Of a stretch of DNA of 64,000 nucleotides, positions 1 to 8,565 are shown piece by piece. Position 1 is the first letter of the stretch, and each line of letters opens with the position of its first letter. The position numbers and the translations under genes were made by a program. Origin of the DNA: Amycolatopsis orientalis DSM 40040 = KCTC 9412 (GTDB taxonomy: Bacteria > Actinomycetota > Actinomycetes > Mycobacteriales > Pseudonocardiaceae); contig NZ_ASJB01000045.1 of NCBI RefSeq assembly GCF_000478275.1, positions 62,001 to 126,000 on the forward strand, given 5' to 3'. The notes under the pieces are model-generated. The model saw nothing but the letters and a program-made list of their open reading frames with translations, was not told the DNA's origin and searched no databases.

Positions 1-331
1 CGGTCGGCTCGTCGTGGAACAGCGCCGAGATCACCGGCGACGCGCCGATGCTGTCCCCTGCCGAGAGCACGACGGAGTTGGCCACTTCACCGCGAAGCCG
101 CTTCAAATGCGTCGCGAGATACGCGGCACCACCGGCGTTGACCGTCGCGCCGCCGGGCAGCGTGACGCGCCCGCTCGAACCGGACGGCGGTTCGAGGTTG
201 CCGTGCAGGTCGTTGAACGTGATGATCCGGACGTCAGTGGTGGCCGCCGCCGCGGACGCGGGCCCGGCGACGGTGGCCAGCGCGGTCAGCGCGGCACCCG
301 TCACCACGGCCAGCCGGGTAGAGAGCTTCAT
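1..331 (-). CDS. Secreted 5'-nucleotidase / bifunctional metallophosphatase (N-terminal part; continues past the left edge)
   Basis: The first 110 codons run off the left edge. A signal peptide (MKLSTR, hydrophobic stretch, then PASAAAA near residues 24-31) precedes VRIITFNDLHGNLEP, the first metal-binding motif of the calcineurin-like phosphoesterase fold. SAGDSIGASP follows, the second metal-binding block. This order is typical of UshA-type 5'-nucleotidases, which dephosphorylate nucleotides outside the membrane. The ATG has a strong GGAGGAAGA ribosome site just upstream. The C-terminal nucleotidase domain cannot be seen, so a cyclic-phosphodiesterase variant of the same family remains possible. 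Confidence 0.85.
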   Translation of the reverse strand, partial: MKLSTRLAVVTGAALTALATVAGPASAAAATTDVRIITFNDLHGNLEPPSGSSGRVTLPGGATVNAGGAAYLATHLKRLRGEVANSVVLSAGDSIGASPVISALFHDEPT

Positions 332-436
332 TCTTCCTCCGATTCGCGCCCCGAGTCCCCAACGGGCGCACGGCGGAGGAGTTTGCCTGGCGAACTTGAC
401 GATCACCAGAGGCGAAAGCAGGACGATAAGCAAACG

Positions 437-1222
437 TCACATGGCGCGTGAACCGTTCAGCAGCACGCGCGCCACCAGCTCCGGCTCGTCGTTCATCGGC
501 ACGTGCCCGCAGCCGGGAAGGACCAGCAGTTCGGCCTTCGGCGCGATCCGGCGCAGCTCGGCGGCCTTCGGGCGGGCGAGGATGCGGTCGCGCCGCGCCC
601 ACGCGATGGTCACCGGAATGTCCTCGACGACGCCCGCGAACCGGAAGCCGCCCCTGGCCTGTTCCAGCGTCGGCCGGAAGCCGGGGCAGCCGGCGAGCGC
701 GCGCATGTCCTCCATGACGACCTGCGTGGTGAGCCGGTCCGGGCGGCCGACGATCATCCCGGTCAGCATCGACCGGCCCGCCGGGGTCGCGGCGAGCCGG
801 CGGGCGGTGCGTTCGGGGATCCGCTCGGCGAGCAGGCGGTGGGTGCGCAGCATGCTCAGCGCGTACCGCTGCTGCCTCGGCGTCCACAGCCCGGCCGGGG
901 ACAACGCCGTCACGCTCCGGACGAGGCCCGCTTCCCCGAGCGCGAGCGAGAGCAGGCCGCCGAGCGAGTTGCCCGCGACGTGCGGTCGGCCGAGACCGTG
1001 TTCGCGGAAGAACCTCCCGAACATCTCGACGGCGGCCTCGATGCCGTAGCCACCGGCGTGCGGTGCCGATTCGCCGAAACCGGGCAGGTCGACGGTGATG
1101 ACGTCCCGATGCGGCGTGAGCAGCGGGAGCACGGGCGACCAGGCCTGACGGCGGTGGCCGACCCCGTGGATGAGCACCAGCGGCTCGCCTTGGCCCGCGC
1201 GGTCGAAGACGACGTTGTCCAT
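437..1222 (-). CDS. Alpha/beta hydrolase
   Basis: A 261-residue alpha/beta-fold hydrolase. LVLIHGVGH (residues 16-23) supplies the oxyanion loop, GNSLGG places the nucleophile at Ser86, and PGCGHVPM places the catalytic His at 240. An Asp in the AWARRDRI strand near 212 is the probable acid. There is no signal peptide, so it is cytosolic. It starts 14 bases after the stop of the upstream GNAT gene on the same strand, so the two are probably co-transcribed. The substrate cannot be told from sequence; esterase, lactonase or C-C hydrolase are all possible. Confidence 0.85.
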   Translation of the reverse strand: MDNVVFDRAGQGEPLVLIHGVGHRRQAWSPVLPLLTPHRDVITVDLPGFGESAPHAGGYGIEAAVEMFGRFFREHGLGRPHVAGNSLGGLLSLALGEAGLVRSVTALSPAGLWTPRQQRYALSMLRTHRLLAERIPERTARRLAATPAGRSMLTGMIVGRPDRLTTQVVMEDMRALAGCPGFRPTLEQARGGFRFAGVVEDIPVTIAWARRDRILARPKAAELRRIAPKAELLVLPGCGHVPMNDEPELVARVLLNGSRAM

Positions 1223-1236
1223 CCCCCGAGGCTAAG

Positions 1237-1725
1237 CTATTTACTGCTACCGGCGGTAACAGGTAAATAAAGACGTTCGCGCCGACGGCCGACGTCGTTC
1301 GGCATCGGCTCCAGTTCCCCCGTCGCGATGAACCCGAGCCGCAGGTACAGCCGCCGCGCCCGGTCGTTGTCCTCCGCGACGTGCAACCACACCTCACGGG
1401 CGCCGTCGGCCTCGGCGGCCGCACGCACCTCTCCCATCAGCCTCGCGGCCAGCCCCTGACCTCGCGCTTCGGGGGCGACCCACATCGAATAGAGGATCCA
1501 GCTCCCGTCGCGCGCCCGCCCGGCGACCAGGCCGACCGGGCGATCGGCGTCGAAGGCGGCGAACCAGGCGTCCCCGTCCAGCCTCGCTAGCCATTCTTCG
1601 TCGGGCTGCTCCCGTTCGGCCGCGGCGATCGAGCCGTAGTTCTCGGGGGTGTCCGTGAGGGCACGCAAGCGGATCTCACGGAAGACGTCGAGATCTCCGG
1701 CGGTCAGCCGTCGCACGAGCACCAT
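1237..1725 (-). CDS. GNAT family N-acetyltransferase
   Basis: A 162-residue single-domain acetyltransferase. The acetyl-CoA loop is ARGQGLAARL (residues 87-96), preceded by the strand YSMWVAPE and followed by EDNDRARRLYLRLGF, the usual motif B. The ATG at 1725 is chosen because MVLVRRLTAGDL is a standard GNAT N-terminus; the frame stays open further upstream but runs into the promoter of the divergent VanZ-like gene. The ribosome site is weak. It acetylates an amine on an unidentified small molecule or protein. It probably forms an operon with the following hydrolase. Confidence 0.85.
   Translation of the reverse strand: MVLVRRLTAGDLDVFREIRLRALTDTPENYGSIAAAEREQPDEEWLARLDGDAWFAAFDADRPVGLVAGRARDGSWILYSMWVAPEARGQGLAARLMGEVRAAAEADGAREVWLHVAEDNDRARRLYLRLGFIATGELEPMPNDVGRRRERLYLPVTAGSSK
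1240..1266. repeat. Imperfect inverted repeat at the GNAT/hydrolase junction
   Basis: TTTACTGCTACC and GGTAACAGGTAAA form an inverted repeat around a GGC centre, with one mismatch and one bulged base. It lies in the last codons of the acetyltransferase gene and 18 bases before the hydrolase start. It could be a weak intercistronic hairpin or a protein-binding site. Its core resembles, but does not match, the TACYSGCKAGTAGG operator found elsewhere in the window. Confidence 0.35.
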
Positions 1726-1875
1726 CCGGGAAGAATCCCACGGCCACGGCGCCGATGGGGAGCGAATATCGCCGATCGGCCAAGACCGGGATCGGCCGGT
1801 CGGCCGATCCGATCCCGCCCGCCGCGGCCCTTCGACCGAAGTGGCGGGCCCCTGGTGATCCATAACGTCGGTGTC

Positions 1876-2520
1876 ATGACGAACGCACAGGTCACCGCCC
1901 TGCAGTACGGCTTGATCGGCTTCTTCGCGCTGTGGGCGACGCTGCTGATCCCGCAGCTGATCATCCTGCACGCCCGGCACGGCCAGGTGCGCCTTCGTCC
2001 CGTCCTGACCATGGCCGCCGTGCTCCTCTACGGGAGCATGACCTTGGCGGTGACCTTCCTGCCGCTGCCCGGCCCCGGCGCGAAACGGCTGAGCCAGACC
2101 GTCCAGCTGAACCCGTTCCAATGGGTCGCCGACATCCACACCGAACTGCTCAAGCACGGTTTGCCCGCCGCCGACTGGTTCACCACCCAGACCTTCCAGC
2201 AGGCCACCATGAACGTGCTGCTGTTCGTCCCGCTCGGCTTCTTCGCCAGGACGCTCTGGAAGCGCGGCCTCATCGGCACCACGCTGCTCGGTCTCGCCGC
2301 TTCGCTGCTGATCGAGATCACCCAGCTGACCGCGAACTTCGGCACCGCGCCCTACGTCTACCGGATCTTCGACGTCGACGACCTGCTCAACAACACCGGC
2401 GGCGCGATGCTCGGCTGGATCGCCGGAGCCCTGCTGCTCAGCCTCGTGCGGAAGCCCGTTCCTTCACCGGTCGAGCAGCCGCTGCGCCGCGAGCGGATCG
2501 ACTTCGCCCAGGCTCGCTAG
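1876..2520 (+). CDS. VanZ-like family membrane protein
   Basis: A roughly 214-residue integral membrane protein with about five hydrophobic segments (near residues 10-32, 42-63, 108-126, 131-149 and 170-192). It shows three VanZ hallmarks: NVLLFVPLGF, LIEITQL and the FDVDDLLNNTGG loop before the last helix. VanZ family members are linked to low-level teicoplanin resistance in enterococci, but most homologues have no assigned function. The ATG at 1876 is preferred; an in-frame GTG at 1855 would add seven residues. The 3' end overlaps the convergent small membrane gene by 57 bases. Confidence 0.85.
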   Translation: MTNAQVTALQYGLIGFFALWATLLIPQLIILHARHGQVRLRPVLTMAAVLLYGSMTLAVTFLPLPGPGAKRLSQTVQLNPFQWVADIHTELLKHGLPAADWFTTQTFQQATMNVLLFVPLGFFARTLWKRGLIGTTLLGLAASLLIEITQLTANFGTAPYVYRIFDVDDLLNNTGGAMLGWIAGALLLSLVRKPVPSPVEQPLRRERIDFAQAR

Positions 2521-2637
2521 CCGCGCCCGCCGCCGCTCGGCCGCGCGCCGCGCGGCCCGCCGGTCTTCCAGTACGACCAGCACCGTGGCCACCAGGAAGA
2601 TCACCGCGACCAGCCCGAGGATGAGCGAGAGCTGCAA
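2464..2637 (-). CDS. Small single-pass membrane protein, 57 residues
   Basis: A short open frame that begins with TTG directly behind an excellent ribosome site (AGGAGGAG). It encodes a hydrophobic helix (LSLILGLVAVIFLVATVLVV, residues 3-22), then an Arg-rich stretch (EDRRAARRAAERRRARL) and a short tail ending LLDR. This layout suggests an N-out, C-in membrane anchor with a charged cytoplasmic side. It overlaps the end of the VanZ-like gene antisense. No family is recognised. The strong ribosome site and the positive-inside pattern argue that it is real; the TTG start and the overlap lower confidence. Confidence 0.5.
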   Translation of the reverse strand: MQLSLILGLVAVIFLVATVLVVLEDRRAARRAAERRRARLASLGEVDPLAAQRLLDR

Positions 2638-2734
2638 AACTCCTCCTCGAAGACGACCTTGTGCGCGAGATCACAAACTGTACGCAGTTCGTGGTGACTT
2701 GGCCACCCCTCGCGACGACGGATCGTGGCGCCGG

Positions 2735-3388
2735 TCACGCCGGGAGCGCGGCGAACCAGGTCCGGTCCGCGGTGCACCACCGGTCGAAGGTCAACCCGGC
2801 GGCGGTCAAGGCGGCGTCCAGCGCGGGGAGCGGCAGACGGCGGCAGGTGAACGGCTGGCTCCACCACCGGTCGCCCGACGAGTACCGGACGACGGCCGAC
2901 AGCAGATCGCCGTCGCGGACGATCTCGCCGAGCCGGAGATCGACCTCGCCGAGCCGTCCGCCTTGGCCGTCCCGGACCGATTCGAACCACTCCGGCGGAT
3001 GCCATTCGACGAGCACCCGCCCACCGGGCGAGACATGCCGCCGGGCCGCGGCCAGGAAGGCCGCCCGGACAGCCGCGTCGGCGGTGTTGACCAGGTGACT
3101 GCCGAGCAGCACCGCGTCGAAGAGCCGGTCGAGCCGCAGGTCTTCGATCTTCGAACAGACCGTTTCGGCGCGGACGTGGGCGAGCATCTCCGGCGAATCG
3201 TCCACCGCGACCACCGGATGACCCAGGTCGAGCAGGGCGTGCGTGAGCCGCCCGCTGCCGCTGCCGAGTTCCAGGATCGACGCGCCGTCCGGAACCGCCG
3301 CGTGCACGATCCCGGGCTCGCCGTCCGGCGGCAGCAGCCGGTACACCTCGACCGAACAGCCGTCGGCCGTGAAAGCCCCCTGATCCAT
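2735..3388 (-). CDS. Class I SAM-dependent methyltransferase
   Basis: A 217-residue Rossmann methyltransferase. Motif I is ILELGSGSGR (residues 38-47), with the acidic ribose contact in VVAVDDSPEML. FDAVLLGSHLVNT and SPGGRVLVEWHPPEWF are the later core strands. The start MDQGAFTAD is chosen because upstream in-frame codons enter the coding region of the divergent Mug gene. The methyl acceptor is unknown; the overall plan is that of a small-molecule methyltransferase of the Methyltransf_11/25 type. It is transcribed away from the mug gene. Confidence 0.85.
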   Translation of the reverse strand: MDQGAFTADGCSVEVYRLLPPDGEPGIVHAAVPDGASILELGSGSGRLTHALLDLGHPVVAVDDSPEMLAHVRAETVCSKIEDLRLDRLFDAVLLGSHLVNTADAAVRAAFLAAARRHVSPGGRVLVEWHPPEWFESVRDGQGGRLGEVDLRLGEIVRDGDLLSAVVRYSSGDRWWSQPFTCRRLPLPALDAALTAAGLTFDRWCTADRTWFAALPA

Positions 3389-3416
3389 ACCCGCCAGCGT
3401 GCCGGAAACTGGCCGG

Positions 3417-3968
3417 GTGAGGACACGACCGACCAAGGACCAGCTCGCCGCCGCGTACGGCAAGACCATCGACGACGTCATCGCGCCGGACCTGGACGTG
3501 CTGTTCTGCGGGATCAACCCCGGCCTCTACTCGGGCGCGCTCGGCCTGCACTTCGCCCGGCCGGGGAACCGATTCTGGCCCGCCCTGCACCGCGGCGGTT
3601 TCACGCCCCGGCAGCTCGACCCCAGTGAGCAGGACGAGCTGATCGGCTACGGACTCGGCATCACCAACGTCGTCGCGCGGACGACGGCGCGGGCCGACGA
3701 GCTGTCGCCGGACGAATTCCGCGAAGGCGGGCGGCTACTCACGGCGAAGGTCGCCGAATACCGGCCACGCTGGCTCGCCGTGGTCGGGATCACGGCCTTC
3801 CGGACCGCGTTCGGCCTGCCGAAGGCGAAGGTCGGCCCCCAGGACGTCGAGATCGGCGGCGCCCGGGTCTGGGTGCTGCCGAATCCCAGCGGGCTGAACG
3901 CGCATTGGACGCCCGCGACGCTCGGGGACGAGTTCGGCCGCCTCCGGGCGGAAGTCCACTCTGAGTAG
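3417..3968 (+). CDS. mug: G/U mismatch-specific uracil/thymine DNA glycosylase
   Basis: A 183-residue member of the uracil-DNA glycosylase superfamily, Mug/TDG branch. The active-site loop is GINPGLYSG (residues 32-40), followed by HFARPGNRFWPALH. The C-terminal intercalation loop NPSGLNAHW matches the E. coli Mug arrangement. It removes uracil and related bases from mismatches with guanine during base-excision repair, which matters in a high-GC genome prone to cytosine deamination. The start is uncertain: GTG at 3417 follows GGAAA, while an in-frame GTG at 3399 adds six residues. Confidence 0.9.
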   Translation: MRTRPTKDQLAAAYGKTIDDVIAPDLDVLFCGINPGLYSGALGLHFARPGNRFWPALHRGGFTPRQLDPSEQDELIGYGLGITNVVARTTARADELSPDEFREGGRLLTAKVAEYRPRWLAVVGITAFRTAFGLPKAKVGPQDVEIGGARVWVLPNPSGLNAHWTPATLGDEFGRLRAEVHSE

Positions 3969-4131
3969 CGAACGCGCCAACATCTCCCGTCGGCGCGCTC
4001 ATTCGAGCAAGAGATCCACCAGCAGCGGATACCCAGAGTTTGCTGCGACGATGCGATACATCTATGAGGGGGATACCGCGTCACGTCTCCGGACCTACTG
4101 ACTCGTAATAGTTACAAGGTGTTATTCCCGT

Positions 4132-4153
4132 CCGGTCCCGCAGGGGGGACCGG
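4132..4153 (+). other. Hairpin and possible promoter upstream of the LuxR gene
   Basis: CCGGTCCC and GGGACCGG form an 8-bp stem around a six-base loop, immediately followed by TTGACG, which could be a -35 hexamer. It lies about 100 bases before the regulator start, in a 280-base stretch with no gene (3969-4249). A transcript leader structure is as likely as a terminator; there is no T-tract. Confidence 0.3.
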
Positions 4154-4249
4154 TTGACGAGGGTGACCACGCCGGGGGGCCGTGGGCACCGAATGGACGT
4201 CATGTCCTCTTGTCCGGGGATAGCGGGCAGGAAAGCGGAGGGGTCCGTG

Positions 4250-5050
4250 ATGCGAGGCATCGAGCCGAACCGAACGCAGGCCGGGAGGCCTGGCGGTCCG
4301 CCACCAGGCGGCAGAGGACTCGGCGTGGCCGCCGTCGATCCGATCCCGATCTTCTGCGAGGGCCTGAGTTCCCTGGTCCACCGCACCCCCGGGCTCCAAT
4401 GGCTCGGGCACGCGGGCAGCCACCATGCCGCCCTGCAGCTGTGCGAACAGCTCAAACCGGACGTCATCGTGCTGGATTCGGCACTCGACCCGAACTGCCA
4501 CCTGTCCAGGCTGCTCAGCGGCGGCGATCCGGCGCTGGTCATCATCACGCTGGTCAGGGACACGAATCGGACGCAGCAGTACCTCGCAGCGGCGATCGCG
4601 GCAGGAGTGCACGCGATCGTGCCGAGGGCGACCGACGGCCGCCATCTGACCGAGGCGATCCGGCGGGCGCACAGTGACCGCCGCTACATCGATCCGACCT
4701 TGGCGGCCCTGACGGCGCGGCCGAAACGCCAGCCCGTGCTCGCCAAGACGGGTGAACCGCCCAAGGCCGCGACCGCCCGCGGCCTGATGCCGCTGTCCCG
4801 GCGCGAGTACCAGGTCCTGCAACTGGTGGCCGAAGGGCTGGAGAACTCCGGTATCGCGAAGATCCTGTTCCTCTCCGTCGAAACGGTGAGGACGCACGTC
4901 AAGAGCATCTTGCGCAAGCTTTCGGCCCGCGACCGGACACACGCGGTCACCATCGCGTTCCGCGCCGGCATCCTGATCGCCACCCCGGACGACGCGCACA
5001 CCCCGCCGGAGGCGACCCCGGCCACCACGATCGCCCCGGCCCCCCGCTGA
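4250..5050 (+). CDS. LuxR-family response-regulator-like transcription factor (NarL type, degenerate receiver)
   Basis: 266 residues. The N-terminal half follows a receiver fold: VAAVDPIPIFCEGL opens it, Asp76 in VIVLDS aligns with the phospho-acceptor, and the conserved Lys is replaced by Arg126 in IVPRAT. Only one of the usual paired acidic residues is present near residue 30. The C-terminal half (about 182-245) is a LuxR helix-turn-helix, LSRREYQVLQLVAEG then LSVETVRTHVKSIL. ATG 4250 is chosen because GGAGGGG lies eight bases upstream. No histidine kinase is adjacent, so it is probably an orphan that may not be phosphorylated normally. Confidence 0.85.
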   Translation: MRGIEPNRTQAGRPGGPPPGGRGLGVAAVDPIPIFCEGLSSLVHRTPGLQWLGHAGSHHAALQLCEQLKPDVIVLDSALDPNCHLSRLLSGGDPALVIITLVRDTNRTQQYLAAAIAAGVHAIVPRATDGRHLTEAIRRAHSDRRYIDPTLAALTARPKRQPVLAKTGEPPKAATARGLMPLSRREYQVLQLVAEGLENSGIAKILFLSVETVRTHVKSILRKLSARDRTHAVTIAFRAGILIATPDDAHTPPEATPATTIAPAPR

Positions 5051-5104
5051 ACCCCCTAAGCCCCCCAGATTGCTGATTTCCACATCACAACAGTGGCCAT
5101 TCAC

Positions 5105-5153
5105 TTGCCGCCGGTTACCCACAGGTAATATCCTGAAGTTACCGGCGAGTAGG
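5105..5153 (+). promoter_or_regulatory. fadE5 promoter with TetR-type operator at the start site
   Basis: TTGCCG (5105-5110) and TAATAT (5127-5132) are 16 bases apart and make a good sigma-70-like promoter. At the expected transcription start lies TTACCGGCGAGTAGG (5139-5153), matching 13 of 15 positions of CTACCCGCGAGTAGG at 47959-47973. A second inverted repeat, TTACC-CACA-GGTAA (5115-5128), overlaps the -10. Operator placement on the start site suggests repression. Confidence 0.6.
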
Positions 5154-5197
5154 GGACGTGTGCCCGGCCGGGGAGCCGAACACATTGGAGTGACGAA

Positions 5198-7042
5198 ATG
5201 GGCCACTACAAGAGCAACGTCCGAGACCTGGAGTTCAACCTCTTCGAGGTCCTCGGCGTGCAGGACCGCCTCGGCAAGGGCGTCCTCGCGGAATCCGACG
5301 AGGAGACCGCGCGCGGCGTACTGACCGAGCTGAACAAGCTCGCTTCCGGTCCCCTCGCCGACTCGTACGCCGACGCGGACCGCAACCCGCCGGTGTACGA
5401 CCCGAAGACCTTCTCGGTGAAGATCCCCGAGTCGTTCAAGAAGAGCTACCAGGCGCTGATGGACGGCGAATGGTGGCGGCTGGGCCTGCCGAACGAGCTG
5501 GGCGGCTTCGGCCTGCCCCCGACCGTGCAGTGGGCCGCCGCCGAGCTGATCCTCGGCGCCAACGCGCCGCTGTTCATGTACATGGCGGGTCCGAGCTTCG
5601 CCGGGATCGTCGACAAGAACGGCACCGAAGAGCAGAAGCAGTGGGCGCAGATCATGATCGATCGCGGCTGGGGCGCGACGATGGTGCTCACCGAGCCCGA
5701 CGCCGGTTCCGACGTGGGCGCCGGCCGCACCAAGGCCGTCAAGCAGGAGGACGGCTCCTGGCACATCGACGGCGTGAAGCGGTTCATCACCTCGGCCGAG
5801 AACGACATGGTCGAGAACATCATGCACCTGGTGCTGGCCCGTCCCGAGGGTCCCGGCATCGAGACCAGGCCCGGCACCAAGGGTCTTTCGCTGTTCCTCG
5901 TGCCGAAGTTCCACTTCGACGGCAAGACCGGCGAGCTGGGCGAGCGCAACGGCGCCTTCGTGACCAACGTCGAGCACAAGATGGGCATCAAGGCCTCGAC
6001 CACCTGTGAGCTGACCTTCGGCCAGCACGGCACCCCCGCCAAGGGCTGGCTGCTCGGCGAGGTGCACGACGGCATCGCGCAGATGTTCCAGGTCATCGAG
6101 TACGCCCGCATGATGGTCGGCACCAAGGCCATCGCGACGCTGTCGACCGGTTACCTCAACGCGCTCGAGTACGCCAAGGAGCGCGTCCAGGGCGCCGACC
6201 TGCCGAACATGCTCAACAAGACCGCGCCGCGCGTCACGATCACCCACCACCCGGACGTCCGCCGCTCGCTGATGCTGCAGAAGGCGTACGCCGAGGGTCT
6301 GCGCGCGGTGTACCTCTACACGGCGTCGTTCCAGGACCAGGTGTGGACCGGCGAGGGCGACGAGGCTTCGCAGAAGGTCGCGCACGGCGTCAACGACCTG
6401 CTGCTGCCGATCGTCAAGGGGGTCGGCTCCGAGCGCGCCACCGAGCAGCTCGTGCAGTCGCTGCAGACCCTGGGCGGGTCCGGCTTCCTGCAGGACTACC
6501 CGATCGAGCAGTACATCCGTGACGCGAAGATCGACTCGCTGTACGAAGGCACCACGGCCATCCAGTCGCTGGACTTCTTCTTCCGCAAGATCGTCCGCGA
6601 CAAGGGCGCTTCGCTGGCCTACGTCGCCGGTGAGATCACGAAGACCATCGAGTCGGAGATCGGCAACGGGCGGCTCAAGAACGAGCGCGGTCTGCTCAAG
6701 CAGGCGCTCGAGGACACCCAGGGCATGCTCGGCTCGCTGATCGGCTACCTGACCTCGTCGCAGGAGGACCCGCAGAACATCAACAAGGTCGGCCAGCACA
6801 CGGTCCGCCTGCTGATGTCGGTCGGCGACCTGCTCATCGGCTGGCAGCTCATCAAGCACGCCGAGGTCGCCATCGCCAAGCTCGACGCGGGCGCGTCGGC
6901 GAAGGACACCCCGTTCTACGAGGGCAAGATCGCCGTGGCGTCGTTCTTCGCGAAGAGCGTGCTGCCGGAACTGACCGCGCGCCGCGCGATCGTCGAGGCC
7001 GCTGACAACAGCCTCATGGAGATCCCCGAAGCCGCTTTCTAA
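5198..7042 (+). CDS. fadE5: Acyl-CoA dehydrogenase, FadE5-like
   Basis: A 614-residue acyl-CoA dehydrogenase of the long FadE5 type, about 200 residues longer than classical enzymes because of a C-terminal extension. The FAD-binding segment [14 protein letters not shown] lies at 161-174, the substrate strand at [10 protein letters not shown], and the catalytic base is probably Glu450 in [11 protein letters not shown]. It introduces the alpha,beta double bond in the first step of beta-oxidation. In M. tuberculosis fadE5 lies beside fadA2, fabG4 and htdX; here it lies about 41 kb or more from its partners but shares their operator. It ends at a strong terminator. Confidence 0.9.
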   Translation: MGHYKSNVRDLEFNLFEVLGVQDRLGKGVLAESDEETARGVLTELNKLASGPLADSYADADRNPPVYDPKTFSVKIPESFKKSYQALMDGEWWRLGLPNELGGFGLPPTVQWAAAELILGANAPLFMYMAGPSFAGIVDKNGTEEQKQWAQIMIDRGWGATMVLTEPDAGSDVGAGRTKAVKQEDGSWHIDGVKRFITSAENDMVENIMHLVLARPEGPGIETRPGTKGLSLFLVPKFHFDGKTGELGERNGAFVTNVEHKMGIKASTTCELTFGQHGTPAKGWLLGEVHDGIAQMFQVIEYARMMVGTKAIATLSTGYLNALEYAKERVQGADLPNMLNKTAPRVTITHHPDVRRSLMLQKAYAEGLRAVYLYTASFQDQVWTGEGDEASQKVAHGVNDLLLPIVKGVGSERATEQLVQSLQTLGGSGFLQDYPIEQYIRDAKIDSLYEGTTAIQSLDFFFRKIVRDKGASLAYVAGEITKTIESEIGNGRLKNERGLLKQALEDTQGMLGSLIGYLTSSQEDPQNINKVGQHTVRLLMSVGDLLIGWQLIKHAEVAIAKLDAGASAKDTPFYEGKIAVASFFAKSVLPELTARRAIVEAADNSLMEIPEAAF

Positions 7043-7056
7043 ACGGTTTCGTGACG

Positions 7057-7087
7057 AAAAGCCCTCTCCCTCGCGGAGAGGGCTTTT
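7057..7087 (+). terminator. Intrinsic terminator after fadE5
   Basis: AAAAGCCCTCTCC and GGAGAGGGCTTTT form a perfect 13-bp stem around a five-base loop, ending in TTTT, 15 bases after the stop codon. Confidence 0.9.
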
Positions 7088-7166
7088 CTGGTTTCGAGGG
7101 GGTATCGCGGGGGCATCTCCGTGCTGAGTCCGCCCACCGGGCGGAGACCTCGGCAAAGGAGTCTCA

Positions 7167-7442
7167 ATGACAGTCACCGGCATCATCACGGCGATCGTGG
7201 TCGGTTTGATCCTCGGGGTGCTCGGCAGGTTCTTCGCCCCCGGCAAACAGTCCATCCCGATCTGGCTGACGATCGTGGTGGGTATCGTCGCGGCCCTCAT
7301 CGGCACGGCGATCGCCCGCGGGCTCGGCTACGCGGACACCAAGGGCTTCGACTGGCTCGAACTGATCACCCAGATCGTCATCGCGGGTATCGGCGTCACC
7401 CTGGCCGCGAACCTCTACGGACGCCGGGGTGTCACCCGGTAA
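7167..7442 (+). CDS. GlsB/YeaQ/YmgE family stress-response membrane protein (copy 1)
   Basis: A 91-residue, three-helix membrane protein of the transglycosylase-associated / GlsB family: GIITAIVVGLILGVLGRFFAPG, then WLTIVVGIVAALIG, then an Ile/Val/Ala helix. The glycine-rich GLILGVLGR and GIVAALIG motifs are characteristic. Homologues are induced by general stress, but their biochemical role is unknown. A good AAAGGAG site precedes the ATG. A close paralogue follows 74 bases downstream, pointing to local duplication. Confidence 0.88.
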   Translation: MTVTGIITAIVVGLILGVLGRFFAPGKQSIPIWLTIVVGIVAALIGTAIARGLGYADTKGFDWLELITQIVIAGIGVTLAANLYGRRGVTR

Positions 7443-7516
7443 GGGGGCTTGAGGCGCGGGAAGGCGGGATCGGTGTCACGGTGGGCCCAACTCGATTCTC
7501 CAGCGAAGGAGGAACC

Positions 7517-7813
7517 ATGTTGGGTGGCCTTTGGGGCATCATCACCACGATCGTGGTCGGGCTGATCCTCGGTGTCATCGGCCGGATGCTCGCGTCCGGC
7601 GATCAGAAGATCCCGATGTGGCTGACGATCGTCGTCGGCATCATCGCCGCCTTCATCGGCAACTGGCTGGCCGGTGTGTTCGGTGTCCGCGACACCCCGG
7701 GTATCGACTGGATCCGGCACGCCTTCCAGGTCGGCGCGGCCGTCGTCGGCGTGATCGCCGCGGCCGCGATCTACGCGAAGGTCAAGGGCGGCGGGCACCG
7801 GGCCGTGACCTGA
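7517..7813 (+). CDS. GlsB/YeaQ/YmgE family stress-response membrane protein (copy 2)
   Basis: 98 residues, paralogous to the preceding gene. TIVVGLILGVIGRMLASGDQ and WLTIVVGIIAAFIGNWLAG repeat the same pattern with a slightly longer C-terminus ending in a Lys/Gly-rich tail. The ATG follows GAAGGAGGA, a near-ideal ribosome site. The two copies are probably co-transcribed and may form hetero-oligomers; that is inference. An in-frame upstream GTG exists but lacks a ribosome site. Confidence 0.88.
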   Translation: MLGGLWGIITTIVVGLILGVIGRMLASGDQKIPMWLTIVVGIIAAFIGNWLAGVFGVRDTPGIDWIRHAFQVGAAVVGVIAAAAIYAKVKGGGHRAVT

Positions 7814-7845
7814 GCCCGCCGGTACATCGCCTACGGTCGGCCCCT

Positions 7846-8562
7846 GTGACCACTCGACTCGAACTCAGTGGCCAGGGGCTGACCTCCCTGTCCGGCACGA
7901 CCCTCCCGGCGACGCTGGAGTACCTGGACCTCTACGACAACCGGCTGACGTCCGTTCCCGACGAGCTGTGGTCGCTGTCCGGGCTCCGCGTGCTGAACCT
8001 CGCCACCAACCGGCTGACGTCGATCTCGCCTTCGATCGGCGCGCTGCGGCAGCTGCACACGCTGGATCTGGGCCACAACGAGCTTTCCGCGGTGCCCGAC
8101 GAACTCGCGGAGCTTTCCGGGCTGACGGAATACCTTTATCTGAGCGACAACCGGCTGACCGCGTTCCCCGCCGCGCTGTGCTCGCTCGGGCGGCTGAAGT
8201 ACCTGGGGTGTACGGACAACCGGATCTCCACACTGCCGGAAGATCTGTCCGGACTGACGTCGTTGCGTGAACTTCGCTTGTACGGCAACGGGTTGACCGA
8301 ACTGCCGGAGTCGCTGGGGACGCTTTCCTCGTTGCGCGAACTGCATCTGCGGAAGAACCGGCTGACGTCGTTGCCGGAGTCCATCGGGGAGCTGAGCGAA
8401 TTGCGTCAGCTGGACCTGCGCGAGAACCGGCTCACCACACTGCCGGATTCGCTCGTCCGGCTGTCCAAATTGGACAAACTGGATCTGCGATGGAACAAGG
8501 AACTCCGGGAGCCGTCGTGGCTCGCGGACTTCGAAGCCCTCGGCTGCATGGTGCTGCGCTGA
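7846..8562 (+). CDS. Leucine-rich repeat protein
   Basis: 238 residues made almost entirely of leucine-rich repeats. About nine consecutive 23-residue units carry LxLxxNxLxxLP, for example YLDLYDNRLTSVP, TLDLGHNELSAVP and QLDLRENRLTTLP. The plan is that of the bacterial TpLRR/plant-like class and forms a small solenoid for protein binding. There is no signal peptide, membrane helix or kinase/GTPase domain, so it is probably a free cytosolic binding protein. The GTG start at 7846 is chosen because MTTRLELSGQGL begins the first repeat; the ribosome site is weak. Partner unknown. Confidence 0.85.
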   Translation: MTTRLELSGQGLTSLSGTTLPATLEYLDLYDNRLTSVPDELWSLSGLRVLNLATNRLTSISPSIGALRQLHTLDLGHNELSAVPDELAELSGLTEYLYLSDNRLTAFPAALCSLGRLKYLGCTDNRISTLPEDLSGLTSLRELRLYGNGLTELPESLGTLSSLRELHLRKNRLTSLPESIGELSELRQLDLRENRLTTLPDSLVRLSKLDKLDLRWNKELREPSWLADFEALGCMVLR

Positions 8563-8565
8563 GCC

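Noticed and set aside
1240..1266. TTACCGCCGGTAG considered as a fourth copy of the TetR operator.
   Set aside because: It matches only part of the motif, lies in coding sequence and the downstream hydrolase has no clear link to lipid metabolism.
4112..7306. A 1064-codon open frame on the minus strand.
   Set aside because: It lies antisense to the LuxR and fadE5 genes, whose protein families are unmistakable; long antisense frames are expected at this GC content.
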